NCBI GenBank assembly: GCA_023381235.1
Contig: JAMCTV010000061.1
Location: forward strand, 1 to 7,376
Origin: Gammaproteobacteria bacterium
GTDB taxonomy: Bacteria; Pseudomonadota; Gammaproteobacteria; SURF-13
Length of the DNA: 7,376 bases
Direction: 5' to 3'
Shown one piece after another: positions 1 through 6,705 of this stretch. Under the pieces are notes generated by a model. That model saw only the letters and a list, made by a program, of their open reading frames with translations, was not told the origin of the DNA and did not search any database. Position numbers and translations under genes: made by a program. Each line of letters opens with the position of its first letter. The stretch's first letter is position 1.

Positions 1-65
1 ACCGACCAGCCCGCCTGCCCGATCAGGCGGTCTATATTCTCCCTGGCGTCTGATTCTTTTGTCAT
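1..65 (-). CDS. Probable type I restriction endonuclease R subunit, N-terminal fragment
   Basis: Only the first 21 full codons are present; the gene runs off the left edge. The minus strand opens with ATG at 65-63 and encodes a peptide containing ARENIDRLIGQAGWSV. The pattern 'aReniDrll.qAGW.v' is typical of the extreme N-terminus of HsdR-like restriction subunits and related DEAD-box helicase/nuclease proteins, where it starts the restriction nuclease domain. A weak AGG ribosome-binding element (minus-strand AUCAGGCUGAAA) precedes the start. HsdR normally cuts and translocates DNA with HsdM and HsdS, neither of which is in the window. The identification rests on about 20 residues, so another member of this helicase/nuclease group is equally possible. 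Confidence 0.55.
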   Translation of the reverse strand, partial: MTKESDARENIDRLIGQAGWS

Positions 66-81
66 TTTCAGCCTGATTTCA

Positions 82-100
82 AGGATTGTAACGCAATCCT
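82..100. repeat. 19-nt perfect inverted repeat in the divergent intergenic region
   Basis: AGGATTG (82-88) and CAATCCT (94-100) are exact inverted arms of 7 nt separated by TAACG. The repeat lies 17 nt upstream of the minus-strand start at 65 and overlaps a candidate -10 element reading toward that gene. There is no following T-run, so it is not a typical intrinsic terminator. A dimeric regulator binding site is the simplest inference; no specific regulator family is recognised. Confidence 0.4.
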
Positions 101-112
101 GTCCGGCCGCAA
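85..112 (-). promoter_or_regulatory. Candidate sigma70 promoter for the restriction-like gene
   Basis: On the minus strand TTGCGG (112-107) and TACAAT (90-85) are separated by 16 nt. This gives a 3/6 match to the -35 consensus and a good -10 match. Transcription would start near 78, leaving a leader of about 13 nt before the ATG at 65. The -10 sits inside the inverted repeat at 82-100, so a protein bound there would block the promoter. Prediction from hexamers only. Confidence 0.3.
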
Positions 113-113
113 T

Positions 114-119
114 TATAAT
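114..119 (+). promoter_or_regulatory. Candidate -10 box for the nitroreductase remnant/DUF99 pair
   Basis: A consensus TATAAT lies about 65 nt upstream of the ATG at 186. No good -35 hexamer is found at 16-18 nt spacing; the region there is the right arm of the inverted repeat. The core ATTATAAT is self-complementary, so it could serve either strand. This is the only promoter-like element seen for the plus-strand genes. Confidence 0.25.
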
Positions 120-185
120 GATGACTTATCTCATGGCGCCTCTGAGTATGCGTAGACCGGAAGCCGTTAACGAGAGGAACCGTGC

Positions 186-386
186 ATGGCTGGCGGAAAG
201 ACTTCCATCAGGCTGCCCGAACTGCATCCCGCCGCCTGGCGTCCGATCGAACGGCTGCTCGCCCATCGCCGCTCGGTGCGTGATTTCGCAGCCGGCGCCT
301 TCGACGACCAGGGAGTGAAGAGCACAGTGCCGCTGGAAGGGAGCGAAGTACCGCTTGCGCTCATGCCCCTGGGCCGGCCCCTGTGA
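186..386 (+). pseudogene. Internally deleted SagB-type nitroreductase remnant
   Basis: This 66-codon ORF starts with ATG at 186, with AGAGG at 173-177 as a good ribosome-binding site. Residues 10-34 (LPEL..., then AHRRSVRDF at 26-34) match the opening of SagB-type nitroreductases, where the RRS.R.F arginines contact the FMN phosphate. Residues 57-65 (LALMPLGRP) resemble the closing strand of the same family (often 'L.pvGrP'). Normal members are roughly 200 residues or longer, so the middle, including most FMN-binding and dimer-interface sequence, is missing. The joint lies near residues 44-47 (about 315-326) and keeps the frame. It is probably cotranscribed with the DUF99 gene 20 nt downstream. 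The intact ribosome-binding site means a short peptide could still be made. An unrelated small protein with chance resemblance cannot be excluded. Confidence 0.5.
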
Positions 387-406
387 GGGCCTGAGACGGA
401 ACCCTA

Positions 407-976
407 ATGGCCAGACGCCGGTTGTCCCATGTCATCGGCTTTGACGATGCCCCGTTCGAGCGGAGCCATCGCGGCGATGTGCTCGTCGTTGGCGCCATGT
501 TCGCCGGTTCGCGGCTGGACGGCGTGCTGAGCGGGAAAATGCGGCGCGATGGGGCGAACGCGACGCGCGTGCTGGCGGACATCATCAGTCGTTCGCGCTT
601 TCGTGACCATTTGCAGGTGATCCTGCTGCAAGGCATCGCCTTCGCCGGTTTCAACGTGGTGGATATTCACGCGTTGCACGCCGCCCTCGGCATTCCGGTG
701 TTGGTAGTGACGCGCCGCCGTCCCGATCTTGACGCCATCCGCCGTGCACTGCTCAACCATGTGCCGGGCGGCGCGCGCAAATGGAAGCTTATCGAACGCA
801 CCGGGCCCATGGAGCCGGTCGCCGGCGTCTACGTGCAGCGTGTCGGCCTGTCCCTGACCGAGACCGAGACGCTGCTCAAGCGATTCAGTCCGCACAGCAC
901 GATGCCGGAGCCTTTGCGCACCGCCCACCTGATCGCCGCCGGTGTCACTCTGGGTGAAAGCAGCCATAGGGTATGA
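407..976 (+). CDS. DUF99/UPF0215 endonuclease V-like family protein
   Basis: The 189-residue product has the usual family length and nearly every DUF99 signature in order: GFDDAPF (11-17), LDGVLSG (37-43), DG.NAT (48-53), LQGIAFAGFNVVD (74-86), GIPVLVVTRRRPDLD (95-109), PEPLRTAHLIA (167-177) and a GES near the C-terminus (183-185). The family has an RNase H-like fold related to endonuclease V, and members have been discussed as deoxyuridine-directed DNA endonucleases. D13/D14 and D86 are candidate metal-binding acids by analogy. No membrane segment or signal peptide is apparent, so it should be cytosolic. The start follows a purine-rich GAGACGGA at 393-400. It lies 20 nt after the nitroreductase remnant and converges on the kinase gene. 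The family is best known from archaea, so this bacterial context is unusual. Family assignment is firm; biochemical role is inferred. Confidence 0.9.
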   Translation: MARRRLSHVIGFDDAPFERSHRGDVLVVGAMFAGSRLDGVLSGKMRRDGANATRVLADIISRSRFRDHLQVILLQGIAFAGFNVVDIHALHAALGIPVLVVTRRRPDLDAIRRALLNHVPGGARKWKLIERTGPMEPVAGVYVQRVGLSLTETETLLKRFSPHSTMPEPLRTAHLIAAGVTLGESSHRV

Positions 977-995
977 GCGCTGTAACTACCCTCCC
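977..995. other. 19-nt gap between convergent stop codons, no terminator seen
   Basis: Only 19 nt separate the DUF99 TGA (974-976) from the TAG of the phosphatase-kinase gene (996-998). No GC-rich hairpin with a T-run is visible here or just inside either gene. A weak CTATT/AATAG repeat (996-1016) forms only a 5-bp stem. Transcripts from the two sides probably overlap in antisense, or end by a Rho-type mechanism. Confidence 0.5.
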
Positions 996-2678
996 CTATT
1001 GCAGCAAGGCGAATAGCAGCAACAGCAAATTTAACAGCAGCGAGACGATAAATAGAACTTTCCAGTGTTCAGGGCGGATGCGCTCAAGTAAAGGTGCTTT
1101 GCGCTGCGGAAGGATGTTTTGCGCAGGGGCGGCAAGCGCCGCGGCGAAATCGGCGGCGTGGGGGTGGCGTTGGCTGGGGTCGGGGGCGCAGGCCTTTCTG
1201 AGCATTTCAGACAGCCACGGCGGCACGGCGGGATTGTAGCGCTCCGGCGGGACGAAGTGATTGTAGGAAGGGTGGGTAAAGGGTTCGATTTCGCCGTAGG
1301 GGTATTTTCTGGTGAGCATTTCGTAAATCGCCACCGCCGCGGAGTAGACGTCGGCGCGCTCATCGGCCTCTTTCCCCGCCATTACCTCCGGTGCGATATA
1401 GCTTGGCGTGCCAACGGGGGCGAGCGACTGGCTGCCGGCGTCCATGCGCTCGATGCGGCTTACGCCGAGATCGAGCAGACGCACCTGGTGGCCGGTATCT
1501 ATCAAAATATTTTCCGGCTTCACATCACGATGTATCACGCCTTTGCGGTGCAGGTGATCAAGCCCGGTGAGTATCTGTTGCGCCAACGACAGCGTTTCGT
1601 ACACGGACAGGCCGTTTTTTCTTTTGATGCGCGCGGCCAGGGTTTCGCCGTTGTGCAGCGCCATCACCGAGTAAAGCGCAGTGCGCCGCCCCAGCGGAAG
1701 AGTAATGGTCTTTACGACATGAGGGCTGTCTATGCGTTTGCCCAGCCACTCCTCACGCAGAAAATAACTCACAAATGCGGCGTCGTCGGCGTGGCGCGGG
1801 TTGGGAAATTTAAGGGCCACCTGTTGACCGGTTTCGTTGTCCACCGCGGCGTACAAGGTGGACAGGCGCCCGCTGTGCAGGCGCTCGCCGATAACAAAGC
1901 CGTCCACCGTGTCGCCCGTTTTCGGCAACGGACGGATAGGCAGGGCGGTGATACTGAGACCGATGTCGGATACGGTCTCCGGCGGGAGTTGATTCACGCG
2001 CGCCACACACGCGCTGACGTTGTCCATGCTGCCCGCATGAAGCGCTTGCAGCACCAGAGTTTCGGCGATTTTCTGCGCGCTGCGGTCATCGAAGGCAAGC
2101 GCCGCAGCCATTGTTTGGGCGTCCAGCGTTTCGTGCACGCCGTCGCTGGTGATGAGGAACACATCGCCTTCCTGCAACTCCCCGCTTTGCACGTCGGCGT
2201 TAAGTTGTACATCCAACCCGCACGCGCGCGTGATCATGGAGCCGATGTGCGCGTAGGGACGGCTGTGATCGGTGGTGACTTGCGTGAGCTGCCGGTTGCG
2301 GTACAGCCAGACGCGCGTGTCGCCCACATGGCCGACGGCCCAGCGGCGATTGCGCAGCACCAGGGCGGAGAGCGTGGTGGCCCGGCCCACGGGCGGTTCG
2401 GCCAGCACGGCGCGGTTGGCCGCGTCGAAGCAGTCCCTGAGCGCGTGCTCCAGGGTCAGGGTTTCGGGCGCGGCGTAGTATTCATCGCGCAAGGTGCGGA
2501 TCGCGCACTCGGAGGCTTCTTTGCCTCCCGCCATGCCGCCCACGCCGTCGGCCACGGCGAACAGCGCGCCGTAGTCGAGATATTGGCCGGTGCTCGGCGT
2601 GATGACGAGACAACTGTCTTCGTTGGCCCTGCGCTTGCCCTGTTGCGACGAGCAACCGGCATCCAGAGTCAAGCTCAT
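996..2678 (-). CDS. PP2C phosphatase-Ser/Thr kinase fusion, tail-anchored
   Basis: The 560-residue product combines two opposing activities. Residues 1 to about 230 form a PP2C metal-dependent phosphatase: RRANED (16-21), DGVGG (44-48), HVGDTR (117-122), SDG (178-180) and DN (219-220) supply the metal-binding acids. Residues about 257-520 form a Hanks-type kinase: VALK with Lys290, candidate alphaC Glu310, HRDVKPEN (383-390) with Asp385 and Asn390, DLG (403-405) in place of DFG, GTPSYIAPE (423-431), RADVYS (441-446) and Arg504. The glycine-rich loop (264-275) is degenerate, with little more than Gly270 left. A basic stretch and a hydrophobic run (541-559) end the protein, predicting a C-terminal membrane anchor with both domains in the cytoplasm. 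The ATG is the first possible start, as an in-frame TAG lies 6 nt upstream; no clear ribosome-binding site is seen, so coupling to the transporter 6 nt upstream is likely. A related kinase gene sits in the P. aeruginosa nitrate assimilation cluster (PA1782). Control of transporter or reductase activity is inference. Confidence 0.93.
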   Translation of the reverse strand: MSLTLDAGCSSQQGKRRANEDSCLVITPSTGQYLDYGALFAVADGVGGMAGGKEASECAIRTLRDEYYAAPETLTLEHALRDCFDAANRAVLAEPPVGRATTLSALVLRNRRWAVGHVGDTRVWLYRNRQLTQVTTDHSRPYAHIGSMITRACGLDVQLNADVQSGELQEGDVFLITSDGVHETLDAQTMAAALAFDDRSAQKIAETLVLQALHAGSMDNVSACVARVNQLPPETVSDIGLSITALPIRPLPKTGDTVDGFVIGERLHSGRLSTLYAAVDNETGQQVALKFPNPRHADDAAFVSYFLREEWLGKRIDSPHVVKTITLPLGRRTALYSVMALHNGETLAARIKRKNGLSVYETLSLAQQILTGLDHLHRKGVIHRDVKPENILIDTGHQVRLLDLGVSRIERMDAGSQSLAPVGTPSYIAPEVMAGKEADERADVYSAAVAIYEMLTRKYPYGEIEPFTHPSYNHFVPPERYNPAVPPWLSEMLRKACAPDPSQRHPHAADFAAALAAPAQNILPQRKAPLLERIRPEHWKVLFIVSLLLNLLLLLFALLQ

Positions 2679-2684
2679 GCGCTA

Positions 2685-3971
2685 TTATACTTTAGCAGTC
2701 GTCACCGTGGACGAACCCCAGGTGGTGCGCCAACGGGTTTTGACCAGGACAAGGCCAACCAGACCGAATAGCGCCAGCCCCGCAAACAGCCAGAAGCCGG
2801 CGGCAAAATCGCCGGTGATGCCCCTGGACCAGCCCAGTGTCCTGGCAAGAAAAAAGCCGCCTATTCCGCCCGCGGCGCCGACCAGACCGGTGATGATGCC
2901 CATCTCACGGCGAAAGCGCAGCGGCACCAGTTGAAACACCGAACCGTTGCCCATGCCGAGCGCCATCGCGCCGATGAAAAAAAGCGCCACCGCGAGCCAG
3001 GCGACGGGCGGCAGATCAAACAAGGCCCAACCGGCGGCCTTGGCGGCGCTCATCTCCAGCGCGCCGGGCGCCGGGCCTTGCGGCAGAAAGGCAATGCTGA
3101 AATAACACAGCGCCACCACCACGAACAATATCTGCAAGGCGCGAATGCCGCCGATGCGGTCGGCGAGCCATCCGCCGACAGGCCGGAACATCGAACCGGC
3201 GGCGACCACCAGGGCCACCATCATGCCCGCCGCGATGCCCGAGGCGTGATACCAGGTGGAAAAATACAGCGGCAGCGCATTGCCCAGCCCGACAAATCCG
3301 CCGAAGGTGATGGAGTAGAAAAACATGAACCACCAGGTGTCGGGATCGCCCAGCACCAGGCCGTAGTTTTTCAAGGTCACGGGGGCGCGCTTGTCCGGCG
3401 CATCCTTGGCCATGAGGCTGTACAGGATAAACACCAGCACCACCGGAATCAGCAGAAAGCCGAATACGTTCTGCCAGCCGAAGGTTTCGGCAAACCAGGG
3501 AACCAGCAGCGAATCAAACACCACCCCGACGTTGCCCGCCCCGGCGATGCCGAGCACGATGCCCTGATAATGCGGCGGATACCAGCGGCTGGCCTGCGGG
3601 ATGGCCACCGCGAAGCTCGCCCCGGCAAAGCCCAGCAACACGCCGAACATCTGCACCGCCGGTTTGGAGTGCAGGCCGAATAGCCAGACGTAGAGCAAGG
3701 CGGCAATGATGATGATTTGTCCTATCTGTCCGGCGCGCTTGGGCCCGATGTGGTCGGCGAACATGCCCATGGGCACCCGCAGCAGCGCGCCGGACAGGAT
3801 CGGTATCGCCACCAAACCGAACTTTTCTTCGATGCTGAGGTTTAAATCCTGCATCAAGTACAGCGCCAGCGGCCCCAAGACTACCCAGACCATGAAGCTG
3901 ACATCGAAATATAAAAAGGCCGACAGCAGTGTCGGCCAGTGTCCGGTCTTAAGGAAGTCCTTCAGGTTCAC
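2685..3971 (-). CDS. nasA: NarK/NasA-type MFS nitrate/nitrite transporter
   Basis: A 428-residue polytopic inner-membrane protein with about 12 hydrophobic segments, a normal length for bacterial nitrate-nitrite porters. The two glycine-rich nitrate signatures are GIAGAGNVG (141-149) and GAAGGIGGFF (365-374). Arg65 in ALLRVPMG (TM2) and Arg263 in MFRPVGGWLAD (TM8) correspond to the pair of anion-binding arginines known from E. coli NarK. A soluble loop at about 187-205 separates the two six-helix halves. Its place between nasC and the kinase gene indicates nitrate uptake for assimilation, though nitrite import or export is also possible in this family. The GTG at 3971-3969 is chosen because AAGGAG lies 9 nt upstream and an in-frame TGA (3980-3978) blocks any earlier start. 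In P. aeruginosa the equivalent transporter is called nasA, a name used elsewhere for the reductase; here it means the transporter. Confidence 0.94.
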   Translation of the reverse strand: MNLKDFLKTGHWPTLLSAFLYFDVSFMVWVVLGPLALYLMQDLNLSIEEKFGLVAIPILSGALLRVPMGMFADHIGPKRAGQIGQIIIIAALLYVWLFGLHSKPAVQMFGVLLGFAGASFAVAIPQASRWYPPHYQGIVLGIAGAGNVGVVFDSLLVPWFAETFGWQNVFGFLLIPVVLVFILYSLMAKDAPDKRAPVTLKNYGLVLGDPDTWWFMFFYSITFGGFVGLGNALPLYFSTWYHASGIAAGMMVALVVAAGSMFRPVGGWLADRIGGIRALQILFVVVALCYFSIAFLPQGPAPGALEMSAAKAAGWALFDLPPVAWLAVALFFIGAMALGMGNGSVFQLVPLRFRREMGIITGLVGAAGGIGGFFLARTLGWSRGITGDFAAGFWLFAGLALFGLVGLVLVKTRWRTTWGSSTVTTAKV

Positions 3972-3980
3972 GCAATCTCA

Positions 3981-3986
3981 CTCCTT
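3981..3986 (-). promoter_or_regulatory. Strong Shine-Dalgarno that fixes the transporter GTG start
   Basis: The minus strand reads AAGGAG, 9 nt before the GTG start at 3971, inside the 43-nt gap between nasC and the transporter. The gap is otherwise AT-rich and shows no hairpin. This is the only junction of the operon that does not rely on overlap or near-overlap, so the transporter is likely translated independently of nasC. Confidence 0.75.
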
Positions 3987-4014
3987 TTTAATATCAATAT
4001 GAATAACCATGGCA

Positions 4015-6705
4015 TCAAGCGCACTGCTTTACGGTTTGCGCAATCAGTGACCTCAACTCGGGGATGCAGGAGCCGCAGTTGGTGCCCGCCTTAAGGCTTC
4101 GGCCGATGGCCTCCACGCTGTGCAGTCCGTCGTGCTGTATCGCACGTATCAGGGTGTTGCGCCCCACGTTGAAACAGGCGCATACCGTGGCGCCGGCATC
4201 CTCCATGGCGGTCAACGGCCGCGCGGCAAGCAGGCTGTTGCGCTCTGCTGGAGTAAGCACGCGTTTGAGGGTAAACAACTCCATCAGCCACGAGCGCGAA
4301 GGAAGATCGGGGCTGGGCGCCACGAACAGGCAGCTTTCCAGGCGCTGATTCAAGAGCCGCGCGCCGCGGTAACATCCGGCGCCACGGTCGAGATAATCAA
4401 TCCATGCGACACGGTCGTCTTCACTGTCTTTTGAAGCGCAAAGCAACGCGCGCGCCCAGGCGCTCCAGTCGTCGGATTGTGTCTCGCCCGCCAACTCATA
4501 ACGCCACAGTTCCGCGCCCTTCGCACGCGCCCAATAACTCACGTCACGCAGCGCCAGTTTGCGGCGCGACAACAAAAATCCATGCCAGCGCGGCCGGTAG
4601 ACACTCACCCGCACCGGCGTGTGCTTGGATTCCGGCTGGCCGGAGACAGGGTCCACCACGGGGTGGACCAGCGCATCCACCCGCGCCCGACCGGCGGATT
4701 GATCGTTCCAGTGCATGGGCACAAATACATTGCCGGGCTGCTGTGCATCATTCACCAGCGCCCGCAGCGTGACGCTGCCGAGCTGACTGATAACATTCAC
4801 CAAATCGTGTTGCCGTATACCGAGCGGCTCCGCATCCTGCGGATGCAGTTCGGCATATGGTTCGTAAGTGTGACTGGATAAACGCGCTGACTTTCCGGTG
4901 CGCGTCAAGGTGTGCCAGTGATCGCGCACCCGCCCGGTGTTGAGCACCATGGGATAGGCCTGATCCGCCGGATGATGAGGCTCGCGCGGCGTGACCGGGA
5001 TAAAACGCGCCTTCCCCGATGGGGTGTAAAACCGCCCTGCTCCAAACAGGCGTTGTATGCCGGTGGCGCCGGGTTGCGTAATCGGCCATTGCACGGGTTG
5101 CAGTTGCTGGTAAGCGGCGTCATCCAGACCGCACAGGCCGGAAATATCGAAGTCGCGCGCACTGTTATTCTCAAACCCGGACAGCGCCGCGTGTTCGTTA
5201 AAGATTTGCGCGGGCGACGAGTAGTTAAACGCGCGCGTGTAGCCCATGCATTTTGCCACCTGCGCGATGATCCACCAGTCCGGCCTGGCTTCTCCCGGTA
5301 TGGGCAGAAATTTGCGCTGGAGTGAAATACGCCGCTCGGAATTGGTCACCGTGCCGTCTTTCTCCCCCCACGCCAACGCCGGCAACAGCACATCGGCACA
5401 GGCCGTGGTGTCGGTATGGCGCACGCAGTCTGAAACCACGACGAACTCGCACGACTGCAACGCCTTACGTGCCGCATCGGCGTCAGGCAGGCTTACCACC
5501 GGATTGGTCGCCATGATCCAGATGGCCTTGATCTTCTCCTCCCCCAGCGCGTGAAACATATCCACCGCCTTGAGCCCCGGTTTGTCCGCAATGACAGGCG
5601 ATTGCCAGAAGCGCTGCGCGCGCGCGCGGTGTTCCGGGTTTTCCAGTTCCATGTGCGCGGCCAACTGATTCGCCAGCCCTCCCACCTCGCGCCCGCCCAT
5701 GGCGTTGGGCTGTCCGGTGAAGGAAAACGGCCCCATGCCCGGCCGCCCGATTCGTCCGGTAAGCAGATGGCAATTGATGATCGCATTGACCTTGTCCGTG
5801 CCGCTGGAGGATTGATTCACGCCCTGCGAATAGACGGTGACTGTTTTTTCCGTAGAGGCGAACAGATCGAAAAACATCTGCACCTGCGTTGCGTCGAGTC
5901 CGCACTGTAGAGCCGCGGCATCCGCGCCAGGCGCGCTGGCCAATGCGCTATTTACCGCGGCCTCCACACCTTCGGTATGGGCGTTGATATAGGCGTCATT
6001 GCGCCGGCCGTTCATGTGCAAATAACTCAACAGGCCGTTAAACAGCGCCACGTCGCTGCCGGAGCGCAGCGCAAGATGCAGGTCAGCGATGTCACAGGTC
6101 GCGGTGCGGCGCGGGTCTATCACCACGATCTTGAGCCGGGGATTGGATTTCTTGGCTTGGGCGATACGCTGAAACAATACCGGATGGCACCAGGCTGCAT
6201 TGGACCCTGTCAATACGATCAAATCCGCAAGTTCCAGGTCTTCATAGCAGCACGGCACCGTGTCGCTGCCGAAGGCGCGTTTGTGGCCCGCGACGCTGGA
6301 AGCCATGCACAGGCGCGAGTTGGTATCAATATTGGCTGAACCGATAAATCCCTTCATCAGTTTGTTGGCGACGTAGTAATCTTCGGTGAGTAATTGTCCG
6401 GATACGTAAAACGCTACGGCATCCGGACCATGCTCCTGAATAACGCGCGCAAAGCCGTGTGCGACGCTGTCAATCGCCGTGTCCCAGGTGCAGCGTCCGC
6501 CCGCTATTTCCGGATAGAGTAAACGCCCTTCCATATCTATCGTCTCGCCGAGCGCCGCGCCCTTGGAACACAAGCGCCCGAAGTTGGCCGGGTGCGTCTC
6601 GTCGCCGCTTATTTGCACGCTGCCGTCGGTTTGGACGGCGGCGGCTATCCCGCAGCCCACACCGCAATAAGGACAGGTGGTTTTTACAGACCGAGCGCCG
6701 GTCAT
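4015..6705 (-). CDS. nasC: Assimilatory nitrate reductase, catalytic subunit
   Basis: This 896-residue enzyme reduces nitrate to nitrite. The N-terminus has no Tat signal, consistent with a cytoplasmic enzyme. Cys11, Cys14, Cys18 and Cys46 (C-x2-C-x3-C-x27-C) bind a [4Fe-4S] cluster. NSRLCMASS (129-137) places Cys133 as the likely molybdenum ligand, as in NapA-type reductases. GQPNAMGGREVGG (331-343) is a family hallmark. Residues about 583-705 form the molybdopterin dinucleotide-binding domain. A linker (about 735-830) resembling reductase C-terminal segments leads to a BFD-like [2Fe-2S] domain, CAC (842-844) and CGSC (877-880), giving C-x-C-x32-C-x2-C. This extra domain is typical of NasA/NasC and absent from NapA. 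The ATG overlaps the nirD stop by 4 nt (ATGA), implying translational coupling. No separate NasB-type flavoprotein partner is visible, so the electron donor (ferredoxin, NAD(P)H flavoprotein or other) is unknown. Confidence 0.96.
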   Translation of the reverse strand: MTGARSVKTTCPYCGVGCGIAAAVQTDGSVQISGDETHPANFGRLCSKGAALGETIDMEGRLLYPEIAGGRCTWDTAIDSVAHGFARVIQEHGPDAVAFYVSGQLLTEDYYVANKLMKGFIGSANIDTNSRLCMASSVAGHKRAFGSDTVPCCYEDLELADLIVLTGSNAAWCHPVLFQRIAQAKKSNPRLKIVVIDPRRTATCDIADLHLALRSGSDVALFNGLLSYLHMNGRRNDAYINAHTEGVEAAVNSALASAPGADAAALQCGLDATQVQMFFDLFASTEKTVTVYSQGVNQSSSGTDKVNAIINCHLLTGRIGRPGMGPFSFTGQPNAMGGREVGGLANQLAAHMELENPEHRARAQRFWQSPVIADKPGLKAVDMFHALGEEKIKAIWIMATNPVVSLPDADAARKALQSCEFVVVSDCVRHTDTTACADVLLPALAWGEKDGTVTNSERRISLQRKFLPIPGEARPDWWIIAQVAKCMGYTRAFNYSSPAQIFNEHAALSGFENNSARDFDISGLCGLDDAAYQQLQPVQWPITQPGATGIQRLFGAGRFYTPSGKARFIPVTPREPHHPADQAYPMVLNTGRVRDHWHTLTRTGKSARLSSHTYEPYAELHPQDAEPLGIRQHDLVNVISQLGSVTLRALVNDAQQPGNVFVPMHWNDQSAGRARVDALVHPVVDPVSGQPESKHTPVRVSVYRPRWHGFLLSRRKLALRDVSYWARAKGAELWRYELAGETQSDDWSAWARALLCASKDSEDDRVAWIDYLDRGAGCYRGARLLNQRLESCLFVAPSPDLPSRSWLMELFTLKRVLTPAERNSLLAARPLTAMEDAGATVCACFNVGRNTLIRAIQHDGLHSVEAIGRSLKAGTNCGSCIPELRSLIAQTVKQCA

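Noticed and set aside
404..967. Long minus-strand open frame opposite DUF99
   Set aside because: It mirrors the DUF99 coding frame and its product has no recognisable motif; DUF99 itself has nearly all family motifs.
2684..2689. TATAAT on the minus strand just before the kinase ATG, suggesting an internal promoter with a leaderless transcript
   Set aside because: No -35 hexamer or extended -10 TG at usable spacing; the sequence is also the transporter's last codon and tandem TAA-TAG stops, so chance is likely.
1119..2771. A 550-codon open frame on the plus strand, opposite the phosphatase-kinase gene
   Set aside because: It is antisense to a gene with complete catalytic motifs, encodes a low-complexity protein rich in Arg, His, Gly and Val with no recognisable domain, and is explained by GC-biased codon use on the other strand.
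2931..3683. 250-codon plus-strand open frame opposite the transporter
   Set aside because: Antisense shadow of the transporter; the product is rich in His, Gln, Arg and Gly with no domain pattern.
5613..5630. Alternating CG tract (Z-DNA-like run) inside nasC
   Set aside because: It encodes ordinary Arg/Ala codons in a conserved part of the protein and has no flanking repeat or regulatory context.
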